44,514 nucleotides of DNA from an uncultured Erysipelotrichaceae bacterium (GTDB taxonomy: Bacteria > Bacillota_I > Bacilli_A > RF39 > UBA660): the NCBI GenBank assembly GCA_948439995.1, contig CAOJNP010000008.1, positions 1 to 44,514 of the forward strand. The letters run 5' to 3'. The notes beneath the pieces are model-generated. The model saw only the letters and a program-made list of their open reading frames with translations, made no database searches and was not told the DNA's origin. Position 1 is the stretch's first letter. The number at the start of each line of letters is the position of its first letter. Of the stretch, positions 1 through 8,493 are shown one piece after another. A program made the translations under genes and the position numbers.

Positions 1-53
1 GCAATCGCCTTCTAAGCGATCGGTCGAGAGTTCGAATCTCCCCGCGAACACCA
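1..53 (+). tRNA. tRNA-Arg (anticodon UCU), 3' part
   Basis: Only the 3' portion is in the window. The anticodon stem ATCGC/GCGAT (4-8 with 16-20) encloses the loop CTTCTAA, giving anticodon TCT (11-13), which reads AGA. The T loop TTCGAAT is at 31-37, followed by the 3' acceptor strand CGCGAAC, discriminator A and an encoded CCA ending at 53. The D arm and 5' acceptor strand lie upstream of the window. One A-C mismatch is seen in the T stem. Confidence 0.9.
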
Positions 54-64
54 CTATAAATAGG

Positions 65-90
65 AAACCTTTTCATTAAGGTTTTTTTTA
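65..90 (+). terminator. Rho-independent terminator after tRNA-Arg
   Basis: The stem AAACCTT/AAGGTTT (65-71 with 78-84) has a six-base loop and is followed by a T run. It lies 11 bases after the tRNA CCA end. The AT-rich stretch 91-211 holds nothing else I can recognise. Confidence 0.8.
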
Positions 91-211
91 TACTTCTTTT
101 TAATTTGAATTACAAAATTACTTTTTTATTATTTCTTATATATTTTTAAGTCATCTGAATTTAATTTTATATAGGAAAACTTACTAGAATTAAAAAATAT
201 TATATTTCATT

Positions 212-242
212 AAAAAAGAATTTAAATGAGATGTTTAAATTC
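212..242 (-). terminator. Rho-independent terminator of murD
   Basis: On the minus strand GAATTTAAA/TTTAAATTC (nine pairs, seven-base loop) is followed by six T. The hairpin includes the murD stop codon. Confidence 0.8.
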
Positions 243-1529
243 TTCTCCCCGACTTTCAAATTTATCATATTGATCCCAAGATGCACTTGCTGGAGATAAT
301 AAAACAGTATCTCCTTTTTCTGCATCTTTTTTTATTTCTTCCATGATTTCCTTTAAAGTTTCTTTTTTCGTACAAGGAATTTGATATTCTTTTGCAAATT
401 TTTCAATTCTATCTTTTGTTTGCCCTATTGCATAAATATGTTTCACTTGTTTTAAACTTTCTTTTAATTCATGAAAATTTTGATTTCTTTCTAAACCGCC
501 TAATATTAATAAAACAGGTGTATCAAAACTTTTTAAAGCAGTAATCGTAGCAACTGGATTAGTCGATTTGGAATCATTATAATAAGTAACACCATTTTTT
601 TCTTTTACCAATTCAATTCGATGCTCTACTCCTTTAAAATTCATTAAAACTTTTCGAATTACTTCTGCTGGAATAGAAAATTCTTTGACAACTAATAAAC
701 ATGCCATAATATTTTCATAATTATGTATTCCTTTTATCTTTAATTCTGAAATCTCAATTATTTTTTCATTGTTTAAATATATGGCCTTATCTTTTAAATA
801 AGCATTTTTACCATTAAAATATTCTTTTTTTGATCCAATATTTCTTGTTTCTTTTAATGATTCTTCATCTTTTTCATTTATAATTGCTAAATCACTTTGG
901 ATATGATGATCAAATATTTTTATTTTACTTTTTTTATATGATTCATAAGAATCATGAAAATCTAAATGAGTTGGACTTATATTGGTTAAAACACTAATAT
1001 TTGTTTTAAAATCTTTTAAATTTACTAACTGATGATCCGATATTTCTAACAAAACAATCTCATTATTTTTCACACTTTTTGCGATACTAGATAAAGGGAA
1101 GCCTATATTACCTCCCAAATGGACAGGAAGATTGGCATTTTTTAAAATTTCATAAATTAATGTTGTTGTAGTTGTTTTTCCATTCGATCCCGTTACTCCA
1201 ATGATTGTACATTTTTCTGGTAAGTAATGAAATGCTACTTCCATTTCATTTACGATTGGAATTCCATTTTCTTTTGCTTTTAAAATAACTGGATGATTTA
1301 AAGGAACTCCTGGATTTTTAATTACAACATCAAAAGAATTGTCAAACAGTTCTTCTTGACTTTCACTTTGTTTAAAATGAACATTCCATTTTTTTAAATT
1401 TTCCATTTGCTCCATGGTACCTAATTTTGAATCCGTTAATAATATTTCATTTTTACTTGCTAATAATTTAGCACATTCATATCCACTTCTAGCCATTCCT
1501 AAAATAAAAATCTTTTTTTGTTCATACAT
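222..1529 (-). CDS. murD: UDP-N-acetylmuramoyl-L-alanine--D-glutamate ligase MurD
   Basis: Cytoplasmic peptidoglycan precursor ligase that adds D-Glu to UDP-MurNAc-L-Ala using ATP. The N-terminal Rossmann part begins with ILGMARSG, and the ATP-binding P-loop GVTGSNGKTTTT lies near residue 112. The central Mur domain has HLDFHDSYE, and the C-terminal domain has YNDSKSTNP and LLILGGLERNQ. The length of about 435 residues fits the family. An upstream GTG at 1538 would overlap the Shine-Dalgarno AGGGTG, so the ATG at 1529, six bases after that site, is the better start. It is a single-gene unit with its own extended -10 promoter and a terminator overlapping the stop. No other mur or division genes are adjacent, unlike the classical dcw cluster. 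Confidence 0.95.
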   Translation of the reverse strand: MYEQKKIFILGMARSGYECAKLLASKNEILLTDSKLGTMEQMENLKKWNVHFKQSESQEELFDNSFDVVIKNPGVPLNHPVILKAKENGIPIVNEMEVAFHYLPEKCTIIGVTGSNGKTTTTTLIYEILKNANLPVHLGGNIGFPLSSIAKSVKNNEIVLLEISDHQLVNLKDFKTNISVLTNISPTHLDFHDSYESYKKSKIKIFDHHIQSDLAIINEKDEESLKETRNIGSKKEYFNGKNAYLKDKAIYLNNEKIIEISELKIKGIHNYENIMACLLVVKEFSIPAEVIRKVLMNFKGVEHRIELVKEKNGVTYYNDSKSTNPVATITALKSFDTPVLLILGGLERNQNFHELKESLKQVKHIYAIGQTKDRIEKFAKEYQIPCTKKETLKEIMEEIKKDAEKGDTVLLSPASASWDQYDKFESRGEEFKHLI

Positions 1530-1547
1530 AACATTCACCCTACTATT

Positions 1548-1576
1548 ATTATATCAAACATGAAAAAAATTGAGAA
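1548..1576 (-). promoter_or_regulatory. Promoter of murD (extended -10)
   Basis: Minus strand: TTCTCA (1571-1576), 17-base spacer, TGA then TATAAT (1548-1553). The -35 lies inside the terminator of the upstream gene rpmF. The predicted leader is very short. Confidence 0.7.
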
Positions 1577-1586
1577 CTCTCTCAAC
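1563..1586 (-). terminator. Rho-independent terminator of rpmF
   Basis: The hairpin TTGAGA/TCTCAA (1570-1585) is followed on the minus strand by seven T (1563-1569). It sits directly after the rpmF stop codon. Confidence 0.8.
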
Positions 1587-1589
1587 TTT

Positions 1590-1802
1590 TTACTCTTCTT
1601 CTTTTTTGATTTTTAGCTTTTCTTCGCCCTTATAGTTACCACATTCTGCACAAGCACGATGAGGTTTCAAGTTTGCTCCACATTTTGGACATTTCACACT
1701 TGCACTCACTTCTTTTTTTAAATGAGTACGACGCATTCTTTTTTTTGTCTTACTTGTTCTTCTAAAAGGAACAGCAAATGCTTGAAGATCTAATTTTAAC
1801 AT
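1590..1802 (-). CDS. rpmF: Ribosomal protein bL32 with an L27-like N-terminal extension
   Basis: Large-subunit ribosomal protein of 70 residues. The core [18 protein letters not shown] and four zinc-ligand cysteines (C38, C41, C51, C54) identify bL32. The start at 1802 is fixed by Shine-Dalgarno GAGGAG seven bases upstream. The protein does not begin at the usual MAVP but carries nine extra residues, MLKLDLQAF, before AVPF. This resembles the LQFF-A motif of Firmicute ribosomal protein L27 that protease Prp removes. Cleavage after F9 would leave AVPFRR, equivalent to mature L32 after Met removal. It lies four bases after yceD, the conserved yceD-rpmF pair. A short acidic tail ends the protein. 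Identity is certain; processing is inference. Confidence 0.95.
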   Translation of the reverse strand: MLKLDLQAFAVPFRRTSKTKKRMRRTHLKKEVSASVKCPKCGANLKPHRACAECGNYKGEEKLKIKKEEE

Positions 1803-1806
1803 AGTT

Positions 1807-2289
1807 TCACTCCTCTTCTTTATCAAGTAGCTTCCGTAATGGAGCTAACCTTGGATCAATACTTTCTTTTTTTTCTTCTTTTAGTTCCCAACCGTTACCA
1901 CTCATTATTTCTGTATTAGAAATCGTTTTTCGAATAGGAACTTCCAGAACAATATTTTCCCATAAAATCCCCATAATATCAAGTATATTTTTCTCTTTTT
2001 CAAAATATTCTTGAATTTCCTCATTCGATTCATCTAACTTTTCTTCGATTTCAAATGAAAAAGAATTTACAATGGGTTCTAAAGTTCTGGCATCAGGAAT
2101 TATCATATTTCCTTCTACTACTAAATTCAAGAAAATATCTTGACTTTGATTTTTCTTTATTGTTCCATCTACTTTAACATTTTTTAGTTCTATAATATCT
2201 GTATGTTGATAATAAGAAGAATCAAAATTTATTCTTTCATGAATTTCTAAACCAGATAACGGAATTTTTGCTAAATGAATTGGTTCCAT
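1807..2289 (-). CDS. DUF177/YceD family protein
   Basis: Protein of about 160 residues of the YceD (DUF177) family, typically encoded directly before rpmF and linked to 23S rRNA or 50S subunit biogenesis; the molecular role is not settled. Recognition rests on the operon position and on the features [13 protein letters not shown] at the start, a central [16 protein letters not shown] stretch where family members often carry zinc-binding cysteines (absent here), and a charged C-terminus. The ATG at 2289 follows GGTGAG; an upstream in-frame extension would precede the promoter -10 box and is rejected. The TGA stop overlaps the rpmF Shine-Dalgarno, so translation is probably coupled. The gene ylbM/tmcAL diverges from it, as in Bacillus. 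Confidence 0.8.
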   Translation of the reverse strand: MEPIHLAKIPLSGLEIHERINFDSSYYQHTDIIELKNVKVDGTIKKNQSQDIFLNLVVEGNMIIPDARTLEPIVNSFSFEIEEKLDESNEEIQEYFEKEKNILDIMGILWENIVLEVPIRKTISNTEIMSGNGWELKEEKKESIDPRLAPLRKLLDKEEE

Positions 2290-2304
2290 ATTCTCACCAT
2301 TTTT

Positions 2305-2333
2305 ATTATAATACAAATTAATATGAAACACAA
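2305..2333 (-). promoter_or_regulatory. Promoter of yceD-rpmF
   Basis: Minus strand: TTGTGT (2328-2333), 17-base spacer, perfect TATAAT (2305-2310). Transcription would begin only about ten bases before the yceD start codon, which supports the ATG at 2289. Confidence 0.75.
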
Positions 2334-2384
2334 TTTTTCTTTTTCATAACATTATGGTAAACTACCAATAAAGCGGGTGATAAT

Positions 2385-3491
2385 ATGAAAATTGTTGGCA
2401 TTTTATGTGAATATAACCCTTTTCACAACGGACATCTTTACCATATAAAAAAAGCAAAAGAATTATTTTCTGATTCTATTTTAATCTTAGTTTTAAACGG
2501 ATATTTTTTAGAACGAGGCGAAATTTCTCTATTATCTAAAAAAGATAAAACAGAATTAGCTTTAAAATATGGAGTGGATTTGGTTTTAGAATTACCTGTT
2601 GTATTCGGTACTCAATCTGCTGATATTTTTGCAGAAAAAGCTTTTTTTCTTTTTCATCAATTTGGTGTAACAGATGTTTTATTTGGGAGCGAATCCAATG
2701 ATATTTCTTTTTTAATGGATTTAGCAAAAAAACAATTAGAACCAGATTATGACAAATTGGTAAAAGAATATTTAAAAGAGGGAATTAATTATCCTACTGC
2801 TTTAAATAAAGCCCTAGCAATTAATCAAATCATTGATGATCCAAATGATTTACTTGGTATTTCTTATGCTAAAATCGTGTTAAAAAAGAAATATGATATA
2901 ACCCTTCACACAATCAAAAGAACAAATGATTATCATGATATTAAAACAAAGTCTGGAATAGTCAGCGCAAGTAATATTCGAGAAAAATTAATTCGCGGAG
3001 AGGATATTTCTTCTTTTATTCCAAAAGCTGTTATTCCCTATTTAAAAACAGTGGATGAAACAAAATTTTGGTCTCTTTTAAAATTTCGGATCTTAACGGA
3101 TCAAAATCTGTCTCTTTATTTAACGGTTGATGAAGGAATTGAATCCAGAATGAAACGTTGTGCCTTTTTATCTTCTTCTTTTCCTGAATTTTTAAGTCTT
3201 GTGAAAACAAAACGGTATACTTATAATAAAATAAAACGAATGTGTATTCACATCTTGCTTGGTTTCACCAAAGAAGATAATCAAAATTTAAAATTTGATT
3301 CTTTTCATATTTTAGGTTTTAATCAAAAAGGACAACAATATTTATCCGAAATCCGAGATACTCTTTCTCTTTTTACAATAAAAGATTCTAAAATAATTGA
3401 ATATGAAAAAAAAGCAGCCTTTTTATATGAAGAATTAACCAATTCGCAAGTGCTTTTTTTTGAATTGAAAAAGAAGCCAATTATAAAATAA
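2385..3491 (+). CDS. tmcAL: tRNA(Met) cytidine acetate ligase TmcAL (YlbM)
   Basis: Enzyme that uses ATP and acetate to make N4-acetylcytidine at the wobble position of elongator tRNA-Met in Firmicutes. The nucleotidyltransferase signature NPFHNGH (residues 11-17) is at the N-terminus and is followed by GYFLERGE. Further family segments are GVDLVLELPVVFGTQSAD and SGIVSASNIREKL. The length of 368 residues is a little shorter than the Bacillus protein of about 415. The start follows GGGTGATAAT. It is divergent from yceD-rpmF, as in Bacillus subtilis (ylbM/ylbN-rpmF), which supports the assignment. Confidence 0.92.
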   Translation: MKIVGILCEYNPFHNGHLYHIKKAKELFSDSILILVLNGYFLERGEISLLSKKDKTELALKYGVDLVLELPVVFGTQSADIFAEKAFFLFHQFGVTDVLFGSESNDISFLMDLAKKQLEPDYDKLVKEYLKEGINYPTALNKALAINQIIDDPNDLLGISYAKIVLKKKYDITLHTIKRTNDYHDIKTKSGIVSASNIREKLIRGEDISSFIPKAVIPYLKTVDETKFWSLLKFRILTDQNLSLYLTVDEGIESRMKRCAFLSSSFPEFLSLVKTKRYTYNKIKRMCIHILLGFTKEDNQNLKFDSFHILGFNQKGQQYLSEIRDTLSLFTIKDSKIIEYEKKAAFLYEELTNSQVLFFELKKKPIIK

Positions 3492-3503
3492 AAAATCTAT
3501 TTT

Positions 3504-3532
3504 TTGACAAATAGATTCTCCTTCTTTATAAT
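3504..3532 (+). promoter_or_regulatory. Perfect consensus sigma-A promoter of the DnaQ-like exonuclease gene
   Basis: TTGACA (3504-3509), 17-base spacer, TATAAT (3527-3532), followed by a short leader and the start at 3555. The -35 box is in the loop of a small inverted repeat, AATCTATTT/AAATAGATT (3494-3517), just after the tmcAL stop. Confidence 0.85.
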
Positions 3533-3554
3533 TGATTTAGAAAAGAAGTGAATT

Positions 3555-4085
3555 ATGAATCAAAAATTTGTAAATAGTTATGTTGTTTTTGATACAGAAA
3601 CAACTGGATTAAAAGATCAATTTGATAAAATTATTGAAATTGGTGCTTTAAAAGTTATTGATGGTGAAATCGTAGCAGAATATAATGTATTAATCAATCC
3701 AGAAATCCCTATTCCTGAAATTATCACAAATATTACAGGAATTACAGATGACATGATAAAAACGCAAAAAACAATTGAAGAAGTATTACCAGAATTTCTA
3801 GAATTTATTGAAGACTTGCCTTTAATCGCTCACAATGCCCCATTTGATATGGGATTTATTAATACTAATTTAATTCGAATTGGAAAAAACATTTTAACCA
3901 ATCCTGTTATGGATACTGTTGACCTTGCACGAATTTACATACCACGTGCTTACAATTATAAATTAGAAACTTTAAAAAATTATTTTAAGTTGGATTTTGG
4001 TTCTCATCGTAGTGTCGATGATTGTAAAACTACCAATTATATTTATCAAGAATGTAAAAAAAGAGCTATGGAATTTGTTTCTTAA
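3555..4085 (+). CDS. DnaQ-like DEDDh 3'-5' exonuclease
   Basis: Stand-alone exonuclease of 176 residues. The four DEDDh motifs are complete: FDTETTGL (Asp and Glu near 13-15), HNAPFDMGF, and HRSVDD (general-base His and last Asp). The sequence resembles the exonuclease domain embedded in PolC of this same window (FDTETTG, HNAKFD, HHRADYD), including a shared N-P-x-x-P-I-P stretch. Possible roles are proofreading in trans or RNA/DNA end trimming; the sequence does not decide between them. It has its own consensus promoter and ends in a terminator shared with the convergent mutM. Dedicated RNases such as oligoribonuclease are less likely because the protein looks PolC-exo-like. Confidence 0.85.
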   Translation: MNQKFVNSYVVFDTETTGLKDQFDKIIEIGALKVIDGEIVAEYNVLINPEIPIPEIITNITGITDDMIKTQKTIEEVLPEFLEFIEDLPLIAHNAPFDMGFINTNLIRIGKNILTNPVMDTVDLARIYIPRAYNYKLETLKNYFKLDFGSHRSVDDCKTTNYIYQECKKRAMEFVS

Positions 4086-4098
4086 GCTCTTTTATTTT
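4056..4098. terminator. Bidirectional terminator between exonuclease and mutM
   Basis: The stem AAAAGAGCT (4059-4067) pairs with AGCTCTTTT (4085-4093) around a 17-base loop holding the exonuclease stop codon. T-rich tracts follow on both strands (TTTTATTTTT on plus, TCTTTTTTT on minus). Confidence 0.7.
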
Positions 4099-4910
4099 TG
4101 ACATTTTGGACAGTAATAAGTACTTCTTCCACCAATTTTTTCATTTTTGATGTTAGATTGACAAAGAAAACAATTTTCATTTTCACGTTTATGAACATTT
4201 AAATGATTTTGAAATTTTCCTGTAACTCCTAAACTAGAAGTATAACTTCTTATGGTTGTTCCACCACTTTTAATAGCTTCTTCTAAGATTTGTTTGGAAC
4301 ACAATTTAATTCTTTCGCACTCTTCTAATGTAATATCTTTTCCTTTTTTAAAAGGATTTATTTTAGCAGAAAATAAAACTTCATTTGCATAAATATTTCC
4401 AAGACCACTTAAAATTGTTTGATCTAATAAGATTGTTTTAATCGGTAACGATTTGGAATGAATTTTTTGGTATAAATATTCTTTTGTTAATTCTTCACTA
4501 TTCGCTTCAATTCCTTGTTTTTTCATCGCATCAAGTTCCATTAATTTTTCTTTTGGTGTTAAAATCATCCGTCCAAATTTACGAGTATCATGATATCTTA
4601 AATCCGTATCATCTTCGAATGTTATTATGACGTGTTCATGCTTTTCTTTTGGATCTTTTGCTGTTTTTAAAAAGTATTTTCCTTCCATTCTTAAATGACT
4701 TAATAAATAATAATCTCCTAAATCAAACAAAAGTCATTTTCCAATTCGTTTTATATCTTTTATTTGTTGTCCTAATAAGTTTTTTTTAAACTCTTTTAAA
4801 TCTGATGATACAATTGGATGATACAATACTTGCACTTCTTTTATCTTTTTTTCTAATATTTGACGTTTTAGAGTCTTTCTTACAGTCTCTACTTCTGGTA
4901 ATTCTGGCAT
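4092..4910 (-). pseudogene. mutM: mutM (formamidopyrimidine-DNA glycosylase) interrupted by an in-frame TGA
   Basis: MutM/Fpg removes 8-oxoguanine from DNA and needs the N-terminal Pro2/Glu3. Reading from ATG 4910 gives MPELPEVETVRKTLKRQ and continues in frame to RIGK, then TGA (4734-4736, codon 59), then LLFDLGDYYLLSHLRMEGK to the end. The C-terminal zinc finger is intact (C-F-L-C and C-P-K-C). The expected residue at codon 59 is aromatic, so TGG to TGA is the simplest change. No other defect is seen. The part after the stop (4092-4730) lacks the catalytic residues and cannot work alone. TGA is a real stop elsewhere here. Options are a recent nonsense mutation, UGA readthrough (the following base is C, a leaky context) or a sequencing error. 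It lies 18 bases after polA, the usual polA-mutM operon. Confidence 0.9.
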
Positions 4911-4928
4911 ACAATTTTACTTCTTTCT

Positions 4929-7502
4929 TTATTTGGTTTCATACCAATCACTTCCAAAATCGGCACTGACTTTTAAAGGTACTTTTAAATTAACAATATT
5001 GGTCATGGTTTCGGTTACAATTTTTGTGAGTATTTCTTTTTCTTCTTTGTAACAATCAAAAATTAATTCGTCGTGAACTTGCAAAATCATTTTTGATTTT
5101 AATTGATTTTCCTCTAATTTTTTATCAATTTCTACCATTGCTTTTTTAATAATATCGGCACTAGTACCTTGAATTGGTGTATTAAGAGCAATTCTTTCTC
5201 CGGATTGTCTAATCATATAATTTCCACTATTTAATTCATCAATTACACGTTTTCTTTGAAATAAAGTTCTCACACATCCTTCTTGATAAGCTTCACTCAC
5301 AATTTCATCCATATATCGTTTTACTCCTGGATATAATTCATAATATTTGTTTATAAATCTCGTGGCTTCTGCACGACTAATTTCTAAGTTTTCTCCAAGT
5401 CCAAAACCACTTATACCATATACAATGCCAAAAATAACAGCTTTTGCAGTGGAACGCATTTTTTTGGTTACAGAATGAATTGGTAAATCATGAATATCAG
5501 CTGCTACTTTTGTATGAATGTCCTCATCTTGAACAAATGCCTCAATTAATTCTTGACAATCTGATATATGGGCTAAAATTCGCAATTCTATTTGAGAATA
5601 GTCAGCACTTAAAAACTCATGATAACTTGGTAAGAACGCTTTTCTAACACGTCTTCCTTCTTCATCTTTCACTGGAATATTTTGAAGATTTGGCTCAATG
5701 GAAGATAATCTTCCAGTACGCGTAAGATTTTGTTTATAAATGGTATGAATTTTTCCATCTTCATGAATATAATTTTCTAGTCCTTCTAAGTAAGTGGAAT
5801 TTAATTTACTTAAGTTTCGAAATTCTAATATTTTTTCAATAATTGGATGAATGCCTAGTAACTTATGTAATACTTTGACATCCGTTTTATATCCCGTTTG
5901 GTTTTTCTTTCCTCCTGGTAATCCAAGTCGTTCAAATAAAATGTCTCCCAATTGTTTTGGACTTGCAATATTAAACTTTTCTCCCGCTAAATTATAGATC
6001 TCGTTTTCTAAGATTTCAATTTTTGCTTTTACTTCCATTTTCATCTTTTCTAGAATGGTTTTATCTACATTAACTCCATCCATTTCCATTTTAGCAAGAA
6101 CAGAAATTAATGGCATTTCAATGTTTCGATATAATTCAAACATGTTTTCTCGTTTGATTTCTAAAATGTATTCATCTCGAAAGTCATAAATAAACTTACT
6201 TTTTAAAGTAATATCTTGAATTCGTAAACTTTCTTCCCAATCTCCTTTTTTTAAAGAATCATAAAAGGATACTGGATAGCTTTTTTTTGTCATTTCAAAA
6301 GCAATATCATCTTTTATATTATAATTTAATAAATACATTAAAATCATTAAATCATCTTGTGCATTTATCAATTTAATATTTCGCTTTGCAAGAGCTACTA
6401 TGCTTTTTTTTAAATCAAACGTATATAAAATGGTATCTTTTATTTTTTCTAGGGCGTCTTTTAAAAAGCCATTTGGTATATAAAAAGTCCCACTTTTATT
6501 AGTAATAGACATACCAATTATATTACCAACATGATAATTGGTATGGTCTAACTCAAGATAAAATGCATTGATTTCTTCTTTTGGTAAATCATCAATAGAT
6601 TTAATTATTTTATATTCATTTTTGATTTCTTCTACAGGTTTTTCAAAATTTTTTAAAAAAGAATAAAATTCTAATTCTTCAAAGATAGCAAATAGTTCTG
6701 GAGTTTCTTTTTTTTCATATTTTAATTCTTCTAAATCTTTTACATTAATTGGAACTTCTTTAAAAATCGTTGCAATTTCTTTCGAAACAAATGCCATTTT
6801 TTTATCTTGTTCTAACAATTCTTTTTTCTTACCTTTTATTTCTCCTATATGTTCATAGATTTCTTCGACACTGCCAAATTCTTGCAAGAGACTTAATGCA
6901 GTTTTTTCACCAATACCTTTTACACCTGGAATATTGTCGGATGAATCTCCAGCTAATGCTTTTAAATCAATGATTTTAATTGGATCAATTCTATATTCTT
7001 TATAAAAATTTTCTGGATTGTATTTGATAAATCCTTTTTGTTTTAATAATTTCATGTCTAGTTGATTGTTTATTAATTGAAGAAGGTCTCGATCGCTTGA
7101 GATAATGGTTCCAATGAAATCTGGATCTTCTTCAACCATTCGAGCTAGCGAACCAATTATATCGTCTGCTTCATAAGGTGCTAATTCAAAATAAGGAACA
7201 CCCATTCCTTTTAATATTTGTCTAGCATAGGGCATTTGCTTAATTAGATCTTCTGGTGTTTCTTTTCTTCCACTTTTATAAAACGCATATTTTTCTGCTC
7301 GAAAGTTTTTTCCAATATCAAATGCTACAGCCATGTATTCTGGATTTTCTTCTTGAATAATTTTATTGATCATACTAGTAAAACCATATAAAGCATTGGT
7401 TGGAAAACCTTTGGAATTTTTCATAAGAGAATTAGAATAAGCGGTTGCATAGTAGCTGCGAAATAATAAATTATTACCATCAATTAAAATAATTTTTTTC
7501 AT
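4929..7502 (-). CDS. polA: DNA polymerase I
   Basis: Repair and Okazaki-fragment polymerase, 857 residues. The 5' nuclease domain (1-290) keeps its acidic residues: D8, D62, YEADD (110-114), SSDRD (D137, D139) and GDSSDN (D186, D189). The 3'-5' exonuclease domain (about 295-450) is vestigial: the expected D-x-E is replaced in AFYLELDHTN, as in Bacillus Pol I. The polymerase domain shows motif A DYSQIELRILAH, O-helix motif B RSTAKAVIFGIVYG and motif C LQVHDELIFD. The start has a strong GAGGTGATGGT site. It has its own extended -10 promoter and is followed by mutM. Confidence 0.97.
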   Translation of the reverse strand: MKKIILIDGNNLLFRSYYATAYSNSLMKNSKGFPTNALYGFTSMINKIIQEENPEYMAVAFDIGKNFRAEKYAFYKSGRKETPEDLIKQMPYARQILKGMGVPYFELAPYEADDIIGSLARMVEEDPDFIGTIISSDRDLLQLINNQLDMKLLKQKGFIKYNPENFYKEYRIDPIKIIDLKALAGDSSDNIPGVKGIGEKTALSLLQEFGSVEEIYEHIGEIKGKKKELLEQDKKMAFVSKEIATIFKEVPINVKDLEELKYEKKETPELFAIFEELEFYSFLKNFEKPVEEIKNEYKIIKSIDDLPKEEINAFYLELDHTNYHVGNIIGMSITNKSGTFYIPNGFLKDALEKIKDTILYTFDLKKSIVALAKRNIKLINAQDDLMILMYLLNYNIKDDIAFEMTKKSYPVSFYDSLKKGDWEESLRIQDITLKSKFIYDFRDEYILEIKRENMFELYRNIEMPLISVLAKMEMDGVNVDKTILEKMKMEVKAKIEILENEIYNLAGEKFNIASPKQLGDILFERLGLPGGKKNQTGYKTDVKVLHKLLGIHPIIEKILEFRNLSKLNSTYLEGLENYIHEDGKIHTIYKQNLTRTGRLSSIEPNLQNIPVKDEEGRRVRKAFLPSYHEFLSADYSQIELRILAHISDCQELIEAFVQDEDIHTKVAADIHDLPIHSVTKKMRSTAKAVIFGIVYGISGFGLGENLEISRAEATRFINKYYELYPGVKRYMDEIVSEAYQEGCVRTLFQRKRVIDELNSGNYMIRQSGERIALNTPIQGTSADIIKKAMVEIDKKLEENQLKSKMILQVHDELIFDCYKEEKEILTKIVTETMTNIVNLKVPLKVSADFGSDWYETK

Positions 7503-7517
7503 ACCATCACCTCGTTC

Positions 7518-7526
7518 ATTATATCA
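7518..7526 (-). promoter_or_regulatory. Extended -10 promoter of polA-mutM
   Basis: Minus strand TGA-TATAAT (TATAAT at 7518-7523) with no good -35 box, sixteen bases before the polA ATG. Confidence 0.6.
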
Positions 7527-7534
7527 TGGGTGAC

Positions 7535-7563
7535 AAAAAGAAACTATTGTTTTCCCAGTTTCT
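7535..7563 (-). terminator. Terminator of the LysR gene
   Basis: Minus strand AGAAACT/AGTTTCT stem (7557-7563 with 7539-7545) followed by TTTTTG. It separates the LysR gene from polA. Confidence 0.6.
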
Positions 7564-7572
7564 TTCCAACTT

Positions 7573-8451
7573 TTATTTCATTAATAATTTTAAAAATTCT
7601 GTAGCACCTTTTGATAAATAATTATTTTTTAAAGAAATAATTCCAAATTGTCTTTTGGGAATTTTTGGTGTCACATTTAATTCAAATAATTCTTTTTCTC
7701 TTAATTCTTTTTCAACATATTGTTTGGTCACCACTCCAATTCCATAACCGATTTTCGTAAATTCAATTAATAAATTGGAACTAGCAATTTCCATAATTCG
7801 ATTCATTTTAAAATGATGTTCGTTACAAAAACTTTCTATATATTCTCTTGAACTAGATGGCATTTTCTGCAGAAGAATGGGATGATTTAATAAATTCTCT
7901 AATTTTAATTTTTTTCCTACTAATTCTTTGTAATCTTTATTGACAATTAAAATATCTTGCATATTTCCAATTGCATTATATTCAAAATCATCTTTTACTT
8001 CTGGAGGAAATTTTGCTACGATAAAATCTAGTTTTCCTTGCTTTAATTCTTTTTTCAAAATACTAGTGGGATCCGTACTTATTTCAAAAATAATTTGAGG
8101 ATGTTCTTTATGAAAATTACGAATAAATGGCATTAAATAAGTTTTGGTTAATGTTGTACTCACTCCTAATTTTATTGTTCCAAAAATCATTGAATTAATA
8201 TCATTAATTTTCTTTTCTGCCAGTGAAAAAGCATTTAATCCATTTTTGATATCTTGAAAAATCATTTCTCCATCACTAGTTAAGGTCATACCTTTTTGAC
8301 TGCGAACAAACAATTTACAATTTAAATAATTTTCTAAATTTTGTATTTGTTTGGTAATAGCTGGTTGAGAAATATGCAATTTTTCACTTGCTTTTGAGAT
8401 ATTTTTCGCAATTGCTACTTCATAAAATAGATGCCATAAATCTAAATTCAT
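7573..8451 (-). CDS. LysR-family transcriptional regulator
   Basis: 292 residues, the normal length for the family. The N-terminal winged helix (1-60) contains NISKASEKLHISQPAITKQI and ends with the typical FVRSQKGMTLTSDG. The rest is a type 2 periplasmic-binding-like effector domain (about 90-290). Segments such as IKLGVSTTLTKTYLMPFI and the FDFIVAKFPPE-like region (LDFIVAKFPP) resemble the CysL/CysB-like group. The ligand is unknown. It is divergent from the HD hydrolase gene, so it probably controls itself and that neighbour. Shine-Dalgarno CAGGAG precedes the ATG. Confidence 0.92.
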   Translation of the reverse strand: MNLDLWHLFYEVAIAKNISKASEKLHISQPAITKQIQNLENYLNCKLFVRSQKGMTLTSDGEMIFQDIKNGLNAFSLAEKKINDINSMIFGTIKLGVSTTLTKTYLMPFIRNFHKEHPQIIFEISTDPTSILKKELKQGKLDFIVAKFPPEVKDDFEYNAIGNMQDILIVNKDYKELVGKKLKLENLLNHPILLQKMPSSSREYIESFCNEHHFKMNRIMEIASSNLLIEFTKIGYGIGVVTKQYVEKELREKELFELNVTPKIPKRQFGIISLKNNYLSKGATEFLKLLMK

Positions 8452-8493
8452 TATAATCTCCTGTTATAATTTCTATAAAAATTATATATTTTT

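Noticed and set aside
3494-3517. Inverted repeat AATCTATTT/AAATAGATT as a tmcAL terminator
   Set aside because: No T run follows on the plus strand and the loop contains the -35 box of the next promoter, so a terminator call is not supported.
4092-4730. A separate shorter MutM-like protein starting at TTG 4730
   Set aside because: It would lack Pro2/Glu3, has no ribosome site, and the upstream frame supplies the missing N-terminus exactly.
4734-4736. UGA read as tryptophan (alternative genetic code 4)
   Set aside because: TGA ends yceD, rsgA, prkC, rlmN, bceR, the LiaF-like gene, rpe and helD, several at exact ATGA overlaps with the next gene, and all other Trp codons in recognised genes are TGG.
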